Positions 1 to 13,324 of a stretch of 64,000 nt of DNA are shown here, in pieces. Source of the DNA: Anthonomus grandis grandis (taxonomy: Eukaryota; Arthropoda; Insecta; Coleoptera; Curculionidae); assembly GCF_022605725.1 (NCBI RefSeq), contig NC_065564.1, positions 10,022,698-10,086,697 on the forward strand. Direction: 5' to 3'. How positions within the stretch are numbered: the first letter of the stretch is position 1; every line of letters starts with the position of its first letter. The translations under genes and the position numbers were made by a program. Below the pieces are notes generated by a model. The model did no database searches. It saw nothing but the letters and a program-made list of their open reading frames with translations, and had not been told where the DNA came from.

Positions 1-2499
1 TTCGTCTTCTTGCTCAACCGGATTATGGCTGAGGGCATCAACATGTGACATTCTTGTCCCAGGGCGGTATTCCACAGTAAAATCATACTCTTGCGTTACC
101 AACCACCATCTTGCAATTCGTGGAATGATATCTCTTTTTGTCATTGCAGTACGTAATGCAATACAATCTGTCACTAGTTTAAATGGGATTCCTAAAATAT
201 ATACTCTAAATCTTTGCAGGGAGCATACTACTGCGAGAGTTTCCAACTCATACGAATGGTACTTATGCTCTTCTTTAGTGGTTTGCCTGCTGTATTACAT
301 AACAGGTTTTAGGACTCCCGTTGACTGCCATTGTAGTAGTATACCACCTAGACCACGAGTGGAAGCATCTGTATGCACTTCAGTTGGTAGCTTGGGATCA
401 TAAAGACCTAAAATGGGTCTATTGCTAAGGTGTTTTTTAATGCATTGAAATGCTCCTTCCTGTTCCACATTCCAGTTAAAGGTAACATCTTTTCTTGTTA
501 ATCCAGACAATGGACTTGCAACTTGAGCAAATTCTTCGACATATTTTCGAAAATAACTCGCAAGCCCAAGGAATTGTCGAACCTCATGTACATTGCGAGG
601 TGTTGGAAACTGCTCTACTGCTTTAGTTTTTACTGCTCCTGGACGGCTTCCTTCTGAGCTAAGCTCATGGCCAAGGTAGTCAATATTCGACTTAAAAAAG
701 TGACACTTGGATAATTTTAAGGTAGCTCCAAAGTTCCTGAAGGTGGTTAAAATTTCTTGGAGAGACTCCAAGCCAGATTTAAAATCAACACTAGGCAATA
801 AAATATCATCCAGATAGGCTAAGGCGGTTGTATTTTTCATTGTCTTTAGCATTTTATTGACAGTACGCTGGAATACCGCTGGGGCGTTAACTAATCCAAA
901 TGGCATTCGCAGATATTCGTAGTGCCCATCAGGAGTTATGAATGCAGTTTTGCTTCTGGAGTCTTCAGAAACTTGAATTTGGTGGTAACCACTTGCCATG
1001 TCTAATGTTGTAAAGTAAGTCATATTAGCTAAAATCTCTAAGTGTTGATCCGATAGAATCATGGGAAAACTTTCTTTTACTGTTTTAGAATTAAGTGCCC
1101 TATAGTCTACACACATTCTTGTCTCACCATTTTTCTTTTTAATTAAGACAATAGGGCTGGCATATGGAGAATGTGACTCCTGGATAACGCCTACGTTTAA
1201 CAGTTCATCCACCATGTCTTGAACTTTTTCTCGTTCCTTAAATGCAAGGCGATAAGGTTTATAAACTACAGGTGCATTATCTTTTAAAGTAATATTTATT
1301 TCAGTCCCACTTATACATCCTAACTCGTTAACATTTTGCGCAAAACAATCCCTAAATTTATTTATGGTATTTAGCAAAATCTTAACATTTTCCTGACCTA
1401 CATCCAAATTAACTTGATTTTCTATATCTTTTAGTGAAAAAGCCGGAAATTGAGTTTTATTTAAAACATTAATCGATACCTCAAGCTCCCTTTTTCCTAC
1501 GTCAGGAATACAGGCTAATCCGCGTACAACCAACTGTTTCACGTTGAAACAAATTGGGTGCTCGGATATGTTAAGCAAAGGTACGATTATGTCATTAGAG
1601 GTCGAAGTAACACAACGTGGAATAATATATTCAGCATTTGGTTTATGTGATTGTCTTAAATCTACAAAAATATCTCCGCTATATGAGTCGGCTGTAGTAC
1701 AAACTATCAACCCGATATGATTTGGGGGAATTGTAGTAGTGATTTTAGATCTAAGTTGCACCTTAGTTGGAAGTTCATCTAGCTGAGGAAATAATGACAT
1801 ATGCTTATCAAAAATTCTTAGTTCATTATTTCTCATTAAAACTACGGCATCAGCAGCATTTAAAAATGTTTGCCCTATTAAAACTGCCATACTTTGAAGT
1901 AAATTTGGAACAATAAAAATTTGGATTTGTGCTTTAAATAAATCTACCTTTAATTCCGCCGTGGTTTGACCAATTACAGCTACTTGTGCCCCACCATAAC
2001 CATTAATAATTATATTTGATGGGTACCATTTTATTCCAATACTTATAGCATCGGATTCCCTTAGAGTAACGATTTCACAACCCGTATCAATAAAGCCTTT
2101 TAATTGACTTCCATTAATATAACAAGTTACGTTTAGGCAATCTGGACTTACCCCTTTTCGAAGCTCTCCTACCATACTCTTTTTGGAGCCACTCGGTTCA
2201 TTTCGTCTGCATTCGGCCAATGTATGTCCCAAACGTCTACAAAATGAACATTCCTTTTTGGGTTTTGGACACTGCGTTTGAAAATGTCCGGTTTCCTTAC
2301 AATTGTAGCACTTTTTCTCTTTTTTTGTAAGAGAATTCTTTGAGTTCTCCGCAACTATATTTTTGAGTACAGGTCTTGGTTTTGGAGACTCCGTAGGTAG
2401 AGTAGATAGATAATCTTTATAAAGGTCTTCTGGGGTGCCGTACCTTCCTGCTTTAGCTCCAGCTTGAATGGTTGTGTTTTCAATACCATCAATTATCAT
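1..2499 (-). pseudogene. Ty3/gypsy nucleocapsid-protease-RT-RNase H, one in-frame stop
   Basis: The 734-codon ORF at 295-2499 starts with two zinc-knuckle-like motifs (CYNCKETGHFQTQCP and CSFCRRLGH). A retropepsin motif, FIDTGCE, follows. Reverse transcriptase is clear: SPIVLIKKKNGETRMCVDYR, TLDMASGYHQI, LRMPFGLVNAP and the catalytic box YLDD. The start of RNase H (VHTDAS) comes next. A TAA at 295-297 interrupts RNase H. The same frame then stays open to base 1 with the end of RNase H and a linker (HVDALS), so the stop looks like a point mutation. Together with the gag frameshifts it marks a dead copy. Confidence 0.9.
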
Positions 2500-2512
2500 G
2501 GCAACAGCATTT

Positions 2513-3230
2513 TTATTTGTAATTACACATTTTCTTAAAAGTTGATTTTTTTTCGAAATAATACTCAGTCCAGTTCTCTGTGGAAAGCTTATTTCTTTGA
2601 ACTAGGGCTTTAAGTGTGAAGGGAAAATCAAAATGATCTGGGAAAGCATTTTCTATTAAAATTTTCCACTGTTCCCAACTATGGTCATAATTTTCTAAAT
2701 TAAAATACCATGTCTGAGCTAAACCTCTAAGTCTGGATTGCATTAAATAGACCTTCATCCCATTTATTGATTTCTGCCAACTGTTCAATTTTATGAAGCC
2801 ACTTGGTAGCACTCATATCAAATTTTCTGGGATTTAGTTCCGGAATTACATCCCTTCTAGGCATTGGCGCTGCTGTTCTGGACTTATTTTTATCTAGCAG
2901 TTCTAATACTAAGTTTTCCAGCGCTTCTATCCTCTTTTTATCATTGTTGGACTCACTGCGTATTTCTGTAGGAGCTACGATAGACGTAGCTTGGTCCGAA
3001 TCTTTGCGGGTTTGTGGGGGTGTCTTTGACTCGGGTTCTCTATTAGAGACACACTCGATCGACATTCTCTTAGATCTAGACGTATACCGTTCTTTTTGGT
3101 ATCTGCTGCTACCTTTAAACTCCCTTTTAGAGCCCCTTGTTCTTGAAGGTGATCTTTCCGATCGAGAATAATCCGAAGAACTTTCATCGCTAGATGTAGA
3201 ACTACGTTTATTACATCTTCGTTTTCCCAT
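2513..3230 (-). pseudogene. Ty3/gypsy gag (capsid part), frameshifted
   Basis: The likely start is the ATG at 3228-3230 (MGKRRCNKR). The first about 100 residues are rich in Ser, Arg and Lys and look disordered. A capsid-like segment follows, including WLHKIEQLAEINKWDE. The frame breaks near 2740-2780. The capsid continues in another frame (LRGLAQTWYFNLE) down to 2513. A second break falls at a run of T around 2546-2553, after which the frame of the zinc-knuckle and pol ORF takes over. Gag coats the element RNA in virus-like particles; this copy cannot do so intact. Confidence 0.8.
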
Positions 3231-4284
3231 GGTCACTTTTAGTGAGTATAAATAACTAACTATATACACTAACTATTTACACTAAACTTAACAATACGTA
3301 GAAATTGTCCTAATACAAAAGTGCGCGGTATAAACCGTAAAAATCACCAGTCTCTTCAGATATTATGAGTTATATCCCGCCGCTGCACTGTAAGATCGTA
3401 AAATCTAATCAATAAAAAAACAAAAGTTCCTTCAAAACCAAAATATAATATTCCGAGACGTTTCAAAAATAATCTAACACAGCTGTGGTTTTTACACCGA
3501 ATAGCGAACGAAGACTAATGGTAACTTTCACTTTTCTTATCTACCCTTCTGCCTGTTTGTCTGCGTGGGTAGTTTTCGGGCGGGTTTTATTTACCTAGCA
3601 GATGGGGTCTGTATGAAGGTCGTATCACAATCCGGCTCGCTTGTGGTTTCTTTTACTTATATAGAGCAAAATATTTTATAAGATAGTTTTTTGTCTATTG
3701 ATTTTTTGTGATTTCGTGATGATTTTTAGCGTAATTAATCTATAGTTACCCCTACTTACTGTATAAGTTGTTTGAGTAGCTCGACGAATTTTAAAAAACT
3801 AGAATAAATTTTTTTTAATTCAAATTTGTTGCTGTTGGTGAAATATTAAGCTTTTTTAAGGGTGATTTATCAACGTTACTTGCTATGTAAGTTGTTGAAG
3901 TAACCGGCGGACTTAAAAAAATATATATATTCTTTAGCAATATTAAAAAATTTGTAAGATCTTATCATAAAATAAGAATATAAATAATAAAAGAAGAATT
4001 GAAATATTCGATAATGAAAAATGGCGCAAGCGAGTTTGAAGAAAAGGATTATACTAATAAAGCTAAATACTAGGGCTTGAACAGTTCTTATATAAAAATA
4101 TAAATTTTATACATTTTTTCATTTTTCTCTAATGGCTTAGCTGATCAGAATGACTTTTATTATCAAAAGCTTGAAAATAATAATAATATATATTTGGAAT
4201 AATAATATCTTTCATTTCAAGACGAACCACCCTTAATTGCTTCCTAAAAAAAACAATAAAATAAAACACGCGAATATAAATATA
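3231..4284. other. Presumed leader and 5' LTR of the Ty3 element, then AT-rich spacer
   Basis: No ORF of note. The part up to about 3700 is somewhat richer in GC than the rest and probably holds the untranslated leader and LTR of the minus-strand element. I could not find a convincing primer-binding site. From 3700 on I see only AT-rich sequence. Confidence 0.4.
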
Positions 4285-5556
4285 CAGGGGTCGTTTAATT
4301 TTATATTTCACATAGTTCTGTCAATCACCTTCTCTCCTAAAACTAACCTCACTTTGATATGTCAAATGAGAACCCCCATGGTGTGACTGTAAACAACTTT
4401 AAAATGTCTATTCAACAGTGCCAAAAAAAATTAAATCGGTTATCGGTTGATGTACCATACGCGAATAGCGACCAAAAATATCTGGGAATGATGGATATTT
4501 TATCGATCTGAAACTATTGTATTTTAAATGGCTACCCTCAGTGTGACACATCATTTTAAAGGGCCTACAATTTCCTATTTAATCAAATAAAAAAAACAAA
4601 ATCGATTGACGTATAACCAAATAAAAGACATTTTATCAACTTAAACTTTGGTATGTCAAATGGTTGCCTCATAGTGACACATTATTTTAAATGGAAAACA
4701 ATTTTCCATCTTACTTCGCCAAGAAAATTGATGCAAGTTGAAGCAATTTAATAGTAGAAATGTATGGTAATAAACAGTTCATTGAGTCCAAATATTTTTG
4801 TGTAGATGAAATTAGTGTTGAAATACGAAACGAAAATAATTTCTGTTTCCAACAAGATAGAGTTCTCCAGCACTACGCTTTGACAGTTCGAGAGGGGCTT
4901 AATAAACAGTTTCCAGGAATGTAGAATGGCGCGCTTGGTGCAATTCAATGGCCCGCATGGTCGTCAGACTTTAAACCATTAGATTTTTTCCTTTGGGGGT
5001 ATTTAAAAAGCGACGTTTAAAAAACCCTTGAAAATATCAATGATTAAACTTTAAAGGATCGAATTACTCGCGAATCTAGAGACATACACTTGCCAATATT
5101 CGCGAAGAGTTTTAAAACAGACTTTATTATTGTCTCGCGAATAACGAAGTACATTTTGAGCACTAATGAAAGACTAATGAAATAAATTCTGTGAATTGAA
5201 TAAATTGTTAACACATTTTTACACCCTTACTGTTTATGAGTCTATTAACTTAAATTTTTTATACACCGTTGGATGGTAAATTGTATGTCCTTTAAAATAA
5301 TGTATTACACTATAGGATACCAATTTTACGTACCCAAGTATGAAGTTGATAAAATTTTCAGTAATACATATTTAGTTCACTGTTCGCGGGTACGTCAACC
5401 GATTTCATTTTTTTTGGAACTGTTGAATAGACATTTTAATGCTGCTTACAGTGATGTGTCACATGATGGGGGTTCCCACATGACATATCGAAGTGAGGTT
5501 AGGTGGAAGTGAGGAAGTGATTAATTTTGTCAAATATAAAATTATATGTCTCCCTG
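4285..5556 (+). mobile_element. Decayed Tc1/IS630-type DNA transposon with about 180-bp terminal inverted repeats
   Basis: The ends begin CAGGG and are flanked by TA on both sides (4283-4284 and 5557-5558), the usual target duplication of this superfamily. The left arm (4285 to about 4465) matches the reverse complement of the right arm (about 5375-5556) with scattered differences. Inside are further direct copies of an arm motif near 4508-4560 and 4640-4690. A transposase relic on the plus strand fills the right half. Confidence 0.85.
4795..5165 (+). pseudogene. Tc1/IS630-type transposase, C-terminal catalytic part, relic
   Basis: The conceptual translation shows the second catalytic Asp (FQQD), then the third in an SSDFKPLDFFLWGYLKSDV segment typical of insect IS630-Tc1 transposases, 36 residues after the second. 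The tail resembles the usual ending that precedes the inverted repeat. Several stops interrupt it, one just after LNKQFPGM, so it is non-functional. No first catalytic Asp or DNA-binding domain is left in this copy. Confidence 0.75.
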
Positions 5557-5559
5557 TAT

Positions 5560-6465
5560 ATCTAGATTGACGTGATTTCTTTGTTTTGGTTTTTAAGTTA
5601 TTAAGGGTCGTTCGTTTTGAAATGAAAGCACTTTATATAATAAATGTGTCTCTAAAGGGCATTTCTCGAAGAAATGTAAATTACTAAGAGTTACACCTAT
5701 GAGAAAACCCAACGCACGTTTTTCAAAATCACTGCAGTGGCATTAATTGTTGCTTGTTACAAATAACATACTCTCAAAGTTCTAAGAATATATCCAAAAT
5801 GTTCTAAAACATATGTATAACACCTTGAGCATGAGACCTGGAGTCTTTTTAAAAACCAAAATAACATATGAAACCGGGGTATTTTTGGCATTTGATTTTG
5901 ATTCATTAATATGCGTTACCCTTAAAATGTTAATGTTATAATTGACTTTCGTTAAGTCACGTTCTATTTTCTTAAATAAAATTTGGTTAATCAATTCAAA
6001 TTCATCTATTTAAATATATTTTCTATCCAGCTTTAAACAAATCTATCCTAACTCAGAAACATATCCCCGCCTGGAACACACTTATTGCGATGAATGCACT
6101 TTTCGTCACGAACATATTCTTTTTATTGCCAACGTCAGCTTACACCTTTTACCTGATTCGCGCTGACTATGGTTTAAATGTTTCCCAGATAAACATAAAA
6201 AAGATATGTTAATTATGACCATGAATATCATTAGTCTTACAAGTACTTCTTGTAAAGACCAATTGATATACAAATGGGGCTCACAAATAAGATGACCTAC
6301 CAAAATCCAGACCGCATGGGTGACACAATTAAATTAATCGTTAGTAGAACCCTGAATAAACTTAACTAACCAACTTAAATTGCCAAATATGAGCAAAAGA
6401 GTGCAAAAACTATAAAAATGAATAACGTATTCACATTTTCATAGCACTGCTTTCCTCTCAAGTCC
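5560..6465. other. AT-rich spacer, nothing recognised
   Basis: Short ORFs of 65-70 codons occur on the minus strand here but show no motif. I see no repeat structure. Confidence 0.4.
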
Positions 6466-6469
6466 CGGT

Positions 6470-8190
6470 CAATCAACACTTTCAGGGTCAAAGATGGGGT
6501 CACCTGAGTCATAATAAGGCCGGACAATATTTGCAATTTTCATCTTCGTTGTTGGACGAATATGGTACACCACGTCGTTTATCCTGGTGACCACATTAAC
6601 TGGATCTTCCCAATCTTTCTCAAGCTTTCATGACTTGCCGTTCGTCCTCTGTAAATTATAAAACCAGACTCTGTCCCCAGTTTCTTGTTCCAGTCGAACT
6701 TCTTCCGTTCAGATCCAACGTTCAAAACCATCGTGAACCTGATAATGTGTTCAGGGTGTCGTCAATTCTTGGTAGAATGGTAAATGTCCTTCTTAGTAAA
6801 TTAATTCAGTCGCCGATAGTTACAGAACATTTGGTAGATCCGTCATTATTTTTTACTAATACATACAACTGGAGATTTCCAAGGACCCTGGGATTGTTCT
6901 ATCATTCCTTGTGTCTTGATTTCTTGGAGTCGAGAAAAATTTACTTTGTTTCGTTTAGTCATCGAAATTCTTGGAAATGCTTATTTTATTGGAGCATCGT
7001 CTCCAGTGTTAATTCGATGCCACACTAAGTCAATACTTACTCAAATCATTATCGTGCAAGAAAAACACATTTGACTTTCCTCAATAAGATAGCCCAAATT
7101 ACTACTCTTGTCCGTGGAAAAATTGGCAGAAGATTTGTCTGAAAGCTTTTATAAACATGCAGAGAAAGGTCTACTTGAATGACGAATGCGATAATCATTT
7201 TTCATAACTGCCACTACTTCAGAGTATACGCCAATGTTCTTTCCTTGTTTCAGGTGTTGATCATATCCTTAAGTTTACCATTCGCATTAAAATAGTTAAT
7301 TTCTTCTTTGTCAATAGTCGATATACGTTACAACTTTAAACGGGTTCAATCAAAACAGTTTCTCCATCTTTGAATTAGCAGTATGGTAATATCTTGAGAT
7401 TACTTTTTGTTATCAAGATATGGATATATACATCCATTTAAACATATACAACCAAGATGAGTAACCATAACATCTATTTCTAATATCATGTCATCCATCA
7501 TTTTTGCTAGAATGTTGTTAAGCCAATGATAACCTTAGTTTCATGTAATTCAATAGATAATCGGGATCTTTTTTCTATTCGCTGACTCAAGGATTCAATT
7601 TGGCTTCATGATGGCTTCACGATGTAAATACTTCTACACTACCGTCTCACATTTACGGTCCATACTACTGAACTCTCTCTAGGACGTGGCAATAGGTGTA
7701 TTCTTATACGTGGGACTTGGTAGCACCCAGTCAGCTTAAGCCCCATAACGTTTTCCTCGTTTCTTGAGTCCGTCAAAAGCTTGGGGCATTGCCGTTTAAG
7801 GTGCCCCTTCCTCATTACAGTTTTAACAGTGGAATCTGAAAAAATTTAACTGAAGTCTTCATGGTCGGGGTCTTAAAGCAGAGATAGTATCTGGATCTCG
7901 AACTCCGTCAATAAAATAATTTATAAAAATTTGTTCTCGAAACTCCGTTGAGAGTGGAGGGGTAATCCAGATTTATTAAATTGAGGCATATCGGCCTCAA
8001 ACAGTTGGAGTTGTGGTTCTTTTTGCTGTTTCTTATCTCGTTCTTTTTGTTTACAATCCTGTTCCTCTTGTTCTTCTCTCTGTTTAGGGTCTCGTTCCTC
8101 TTGTTGTCTCCGTTTACGATCCCCTATCGCTTGTTCTACTATCTGAGCGCCAAACTTCTTTAATAACAGCTGCATTCATTTCTCGGTCTC
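6470..8190 (-). pseudogene. Ty3/gypsy relic with internal deletion: gag, RT start, integrase end
   Basis: Read downwards. At 8175-7921 there is a Gln/Glu/Lys/Arg-rich charged stretch of gag type (RKRRQQEERDPKQREEQEEQ). Next comes capsid end sequence (EQIFINYFIDGVRDPDT in another frame) and a zinc-knuckle remnant near 7800. An N-terminal RT segment lies around 6960-6740 (MIEQSQGPWKSPVV). An integrase C-terminal segment follows at once around 6700-6500 (GDRVWFYN, VVTRINDVVYHIRP). Most of RT, RNase H and integrase is missing. Stops and frame changes are many. This is a different, older gypsy family member than the element at 1-3230. Confidence 0.7.
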
Positions 8191-11100
8191 CATCTTGTTG
8201 GCATGACTATATGCACGAGAGCTTATGCAATAAATTCTTATTAAAATTGTCGGAGGTAAATTACTGGTAAATGAATTCTTTAAGAAGAAAAATCCACTTT
8301 TTTTCCAAATAGAATTTTGTTTAACGTAGGTAATTTAATTTAACACAAGCCAACCTGTTGTTCTTACTTTTACTGCCTCTATTGTGTATTCTAATCTATA
8401 TCATTAATTTTAAAAATACTAATTACGAACGTTTAACTACATATGGAGTAAATAAATCGAAAGCTATACGATCACAAGTAGTGGCGTCATATGTATACAT
8501 ACGTATATTATAGAACAAGTTATTTTGGGAAAAACTTTTTTTCTGGGTTATATTTAACGATTTGAGTGCCAATGAATTGATAAAAAGAATACTTTAAGAT
8601 AATATGTTAAAATAATGCTTAAACTAGATATGTACAATATTTAAATCTAGTCACCTAAATAATTGGATCCTATAATATTAATGTACATTTTTTTATTGTT
8701 AATTATGTAATAAATGTAGTTAACAGTAAGTTCCTAACTTATTTATTAAAACCGATTTTTCCTTCCTGAACCTCGTCCAGCTTTTGCTTTCGAGTGCATT
8801 TCAACTTGAATCGACTCTAATAATATATTCACCCCTTTCTGTGTCTTTTTTGCCATTAGTTTAGGTGCAAATGAAAACATCGATACACAAAAATAATCAA
8901 CTGATTAACTACATACGTACACATTAAATACAACAACTTAAAATATTAGAAACTTCTCTTTACACTGTATTTATTTCGTACTATTTGTTTCGATATAAAA
9001 GTCGCGCTAATATTCAGATTTAAACTGGCCTCCTGGCGGTGAGGGCTGCTTACATATTAGACACACCAATGTTTTGGAAGATTCACTAACGTTCTACGTG
9101 TCTCCAGAGATATCGCTCGGTGCGCCAGCCGCTCACACTACCGAGATGATTCGCAAATGCCGGAAAACAACTGGTTCCACTATTCTCCCAGTGTAATATC
9201 GTCGCTGCCATGCACTGGCCTGAGCCTGTACAAGTTTTTGCTGCTATGATATTTAGTTCTTCTCGGTCTTTCCCAATTATGGATTACCTTCTGCTACAAA
9301 GTGCCTCACAAGTACAGGTTATGAGGTTATATTTAAGTATCTCTTAAGTGGCATGTGTCCCGTTTGAAGGTCGTCTCTGGCGATTTTTCGATTAAGAAAA
9401 AATTTAACAAACACATTGTTCATGCTTAACTGGTCAGTAAATGTGATGTTTCTTAACCTTTTTATGCCTGTCGTACTCTCTGGCATCCCCAGTTCTAGCA
9501 AATGCATCAACTTTCTCAATTCCTCGTACAACGATGTGTCCCGGTACCCCGAAAAGTTATATTGTTGCTGTGTCCCGGCTTTTTTAGTTCCCGTAGGTAG
9601 TTCCATACTAGCTTTGATGTAATCTCGGGGTTATTCAGGCCTGCCTGGTTTTAAGATATTATTAGAATCTTCTTATTATTTTAGGTTCTTCTAGTTTTAT
9701 AAATTATTTTCTCTGGCACAGTAGAGTATTGCAAGGATTTCCGTTGCGTAAGATCGATGCAAGATTTCTTTCTTAACGGATGGAAAATCTCTTATCTTAT
9801 GCTCCTGTGCCTTCATCGGTCGTTAATTCATCTTTGTACCAGAATCCTACGCTCGCTATTATTCTATTTCTTTGCAAGGATACGAAACTTATGGTGAATC
9901 AAAGGTTTATTTGGGAATCATGTGATCTGATATCATTTATAATGTTTTATCCTCACAGATTGACGGATTTTTTAATGATCTATCAAGTCAAGTTGACTGT
10001 TATACATCTACATTGGATGTATAACAGTCAACCTAACAGTCCTAGTCTACCTTCGCCTTGAAAATTTTTTAAGCAAGTTTTTAAGAGCGTCGCTTAATAT
10101 ACGTACTAAGGTTTTAGGCTATTAAATACATATGGTTTGGTAATTACGCAATTAAAAATTAAAATTGATATTACTCTATTACTTCTTTATAATTACCTAA
10201 TTTAGTGGAAAAAACTGAAAAAGGAAAAATATTATTGTAAAAAGAGAAAATTAAAGTTAAATGATAAGTTTGTTGGAGTACTCTTTAAAAGGTTTTCTGG
10301 TTGCCCTACCCTGAGAATTGCAAAAAACATTTTCTTTGCAAGGTGATACTTTTCACTATACTCAAAACTCAACAACCATATACAATCTTTAAGACAACTT
10401 TCCACGTGGTTAATTCAGACTTTCCCAGATAATAAGTGTTCAAACAGCATTATGAGAGAATAAAAAATCCAGATTTTAAAGAACACACCAGCAAGAATAA
10501 CTATAATAGCTTCCAAAAAGAGGTTTAAATAGTGAGGAAAACAAAGCAAAATAAATCAGCTCTTGAACATGGATAATAATTTGGACATATTCAGACTAAA
10601 TTTGGGAAAAGGAAAGGTTCCGCGAGCGCTACCTTTGATGATAAAAGAAACCGCAAATTGTATGCAAGATTATTGGTGGAAGGACCTATACTAATACTTC
10701 ACAGATCCTATCAAACCTAAACAAGTACAAAATAAAGGACAACGCACACAAAATATAAAGAAAAAAATCACCTGAGCAGGATGCATCATTTTTGTCAGCT
10801 ACTCCACCTTTATTTCTGTAAACATTTTCTTTTGCTCCTGTACAGAATTACGCCTCAGGCCAATAAATATGATTAACTAAGATTTTTAATTATAATGATT
10901 AGAAATAATATCTCCTCTTAATATAAGGTTTACATCTAGAATAAACCTTGATTTAAGTTTTGCTAAAAATTTGAATCACAAAAATTCTTTCGTTTTCGCT
11001 GTCAGCTGAGGCATTCTCTACCCTTATATATACATACATATACATATATTTGTATATATATATATATATATTGTTTTTCGAAATTATAAGTTTTCTTTTC

Positions 11101-11390
11101 TTATCTAAATTATTTTATTGTATATATTTCGTAGGTGGTTATTTCAAGGATGCATAACTCCTGGCTATAGCTTACTGTCAAACGGTTTTCTTACAATCGA
11201 TATGCCCTTCTTTCAGCTTCATATTAAATTATGTCGTTAATTGTCATCTGTTATATTTTTATGACACGTAAACTTTTTTTCGTTACTCTTCTCTTTGTTA
11301 TGTCATCCAAGCATATTAGTAATATCTATATACTAACAGACTAAATCTACTGAAAAACATATGAAAAACGAAAACCCTACGAAGTGACGA
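8191..11390. other. AT-rich region without recognised genes
   Basis: A 95-codon minus-strand ORF at 9319-9606 (GYRDTSLYEELRKLMHLLELGMPES) has no domain I recognise. The stretch 9000-9300 is less AT-rich than its surroundings. A perfect hairpin lies at 9992-10032 and a TA microsatellite near 11040-11073. The rest shows nothing I can name. Confidence 0.4.
9992..10032. repeat. Perfect 17-bp hairpin with 7-nt loop
   Basis: The arm at 9992-10008 (GTTGACTGTTATACATC) is the exact reverse complement of 10016-10032, separated by 7 bases. There is no T-run after it and no gene close by. Confidence 0.9.
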
Positions 11391-11394
11391 GAAG

Positions 11395-12440
11395 TAGAAT
11401 CAGGGTATTATGCTCATTCCCATTAATAAGCAAGGAGACCGGCTGGTCTGTAAAAACTATAGGGAAATAACCCTGCAAAATATAACATAACATGGTGCTA
11501 CTAGAGATACTTAGAGGATGCATATCTCCATATGCAGCAAAGAACTTAGGTCAATACCAATGCATGTTCTGACCCAAGAGATCAAATATTTCACCTTAAG
11601 ACAGCTCCTACAGCAAAGCTTAAATGTTTATCAGCTGTTTGTAGATTTCTGTTATTTACCGATTAGTAAAAGTATCTGGCAAGTAATGAAAGGGATATAG
11701 GGATACAGAATCCAAATTAGTGAAAGTATACGTAGAAAACTCTAAAACCAATGTTAGAATAGGAAAGAACAACACTTATCTCTTAATATACGAGTACTTA
11801 ATCTCCTCTTTGTTCATGAACGACGAAAGTTTTTTTTTCAAATTCAAGATCAACGAAAACAAGACCAAATAGAAAACAAGTGACAGAATGGGACAAAACA
11901 TAACTATGAACAATTTTACATAAATGTGTAAACCAATTTTAGTACCTAAGGCAGTTATATTGTTATCCGAGGTTAGATAAAAATATCGGTAGCGAAATAA
12001 AAACAAAAATACAAAAGGGCAATAAATGATTTTTCGCCTTACAAGATTTGTTCAAGTCTTGACTGAAACGTAGGAACTCCAAACTACTGATATATTGGGC
12101 AGCAATCAAGCCAATTAATATGTATGGTTCGGAAACATGGACAATGACGAAACAGAACGATCTAGTCCTAAGACCCTTTGAACGAAAGATTATGCGGAAA
12201 ATCTTGACCTGCAGTGAGTATATGAGAGAACAGGTCGATATCGAATAAGGAGCTGAAGAACATGTACAAAAGACCGAATTTAGGAAATAAAATAAAATCT
12301 CAAAGGCTCAGATGGGACGGACACGTATAATTTATACAGAGATCGCCAAATGAATGTCTTATTACGAGGATATGGGAGGAAAACCAATATCACAAGAGCG
12401 GAAAGGATGTAAAGATCTTGGGACTGGATTATTTAACTTA
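11395..12440 (+). pseudogene. Non-LTR retrotransposon (RTE-like LINE) reverse transcriptase relic
   Basis: Scattered plus-strand peptides follow the order of a LINE reverse transcriptase. KQGDRLVCKNYREIT lies near 11430, FTLRQLLQ with VYQLFVDF near 11590-11650, INMYGSETWTMTK near 12115-12150 and FERKIMRKI near 12180. A worn C-terminal segment (corresponding to the usual RLRW-GH motif) lies near 12300. The motif set resembles the RTE-type ORF2. Frameshifts and stops occur throughout, and the YADD region is not recognisable. The endonuclease part upstream was not identified. Confidence 0.75.
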
Positions 12441-13324
12441 ATTATTTAAAATACTTTATACTATTTATTGAAGTTTACGGTTAGGTAATCCACCAATATT
12501 CTACTTTGAAAGGATATTGCGGTTTCTTATCTTTTTAACCAAGAAATATTGTGCAATTTTCAATTGAATAAGCAATGATTGACGATAAACGAATAAAAGT
12601 TTTAATTAACCGCACATCCGTACATGAGAATTGGCATGTCGTACTGAATTACCATAACGTACAAATTTTGAATTACATTTACAATAAAAAAATACACCCA
12701 ATGGACAATATTAGAGTTCTGTCCAATTTTATTTTTAAGCCTACGTGTTCCATCGTATAAAGACATTATCAGTTAGTAAGAAATAACATTACTAGAAAAA
12801 TATTGTGTATGAGAAAACCTATGAAACGGAACCCGTCTTTGGAAGAAATGTTCTGTAATTTTTTTGATGAGTTTTGTTATTTGAGTAAGCTTTGCAATAT
12901 ACACACAAAAATATAATCATTAGAAATTAAACGATGAAAATAAAAAAGACGATATCTTACATTATAACACTCAAAATTTGCAACAGAAACAAAGGAGGTC
13001 AAATATTTTCTGAATGGATTGATTTTGTTAATAAAAAAGTTTTAATAAGATAAAAAGGTGATGGCTTAAAGGCAAAAACGCTCTACTAGTATTAATGAAG
13101 GTTTTTTTGCCTTTATCTAGTCGGATTTCTTTGAACTGCATCTAAATAGTTGGTAAATATGGGACATATTATGTCCCATAACTTTTGGACATAAGTACGG
13201 TATCAGAAATAAATATAGAAAATGAAATGGCATAAAAAATTCATTTTATCCGAAACTAAAAATAAAAATTAACCTGACTTAATCAAATAAATTTATAAAA
13301 TATTAGGCAAAACTATAATACATA
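12441..13324. other. AT-rich spacer
   Basis: A 61-codon plus-strand ORF at 12575-12760 has no known motif. I see nothing else here. Confidence 0.35.

Larger units (their letters stand above)
1..3230 (-). mobile_element. Ty3/gypsy LTR retrotransposon, internal region, decayed and cut by window edge
   Basis: Reading down from 3230, the order is gag, CCHC zinc knuckles, protease, reverse transcriptase and RNase H, the order of Ty3/gypsy elements. The integrase would lie left of base 1. The gag part has two frame changes and pol has one in-frame stop, so this copy cannot make an intact polyprotein. The 5' LTR should lie between about 3231 and 3700, but the other LTR is outside the window, so I could not fix its borders. 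Confidence 0.9.

Noticed and set aside
7981..8163. Plus-strand ORF with a strongly hydrophobic, membrane-like protein
   Set aside because: It is the reverse complement of the Gln/Glu/Lys-rich gag stretch; Leu/Phe richness is a by-product of that composition.
9319..9606. 95-codon minus-strand ORF
   Set aside because: No motif, no splice context and no homologue I can name; kept only as a remark in the region entry.
11030..11073. Alternating CATA/TATA tract as an origin or regulatory site
   Set aside because: Ordinary microsatellite, as found at several places in this AT-rich window.
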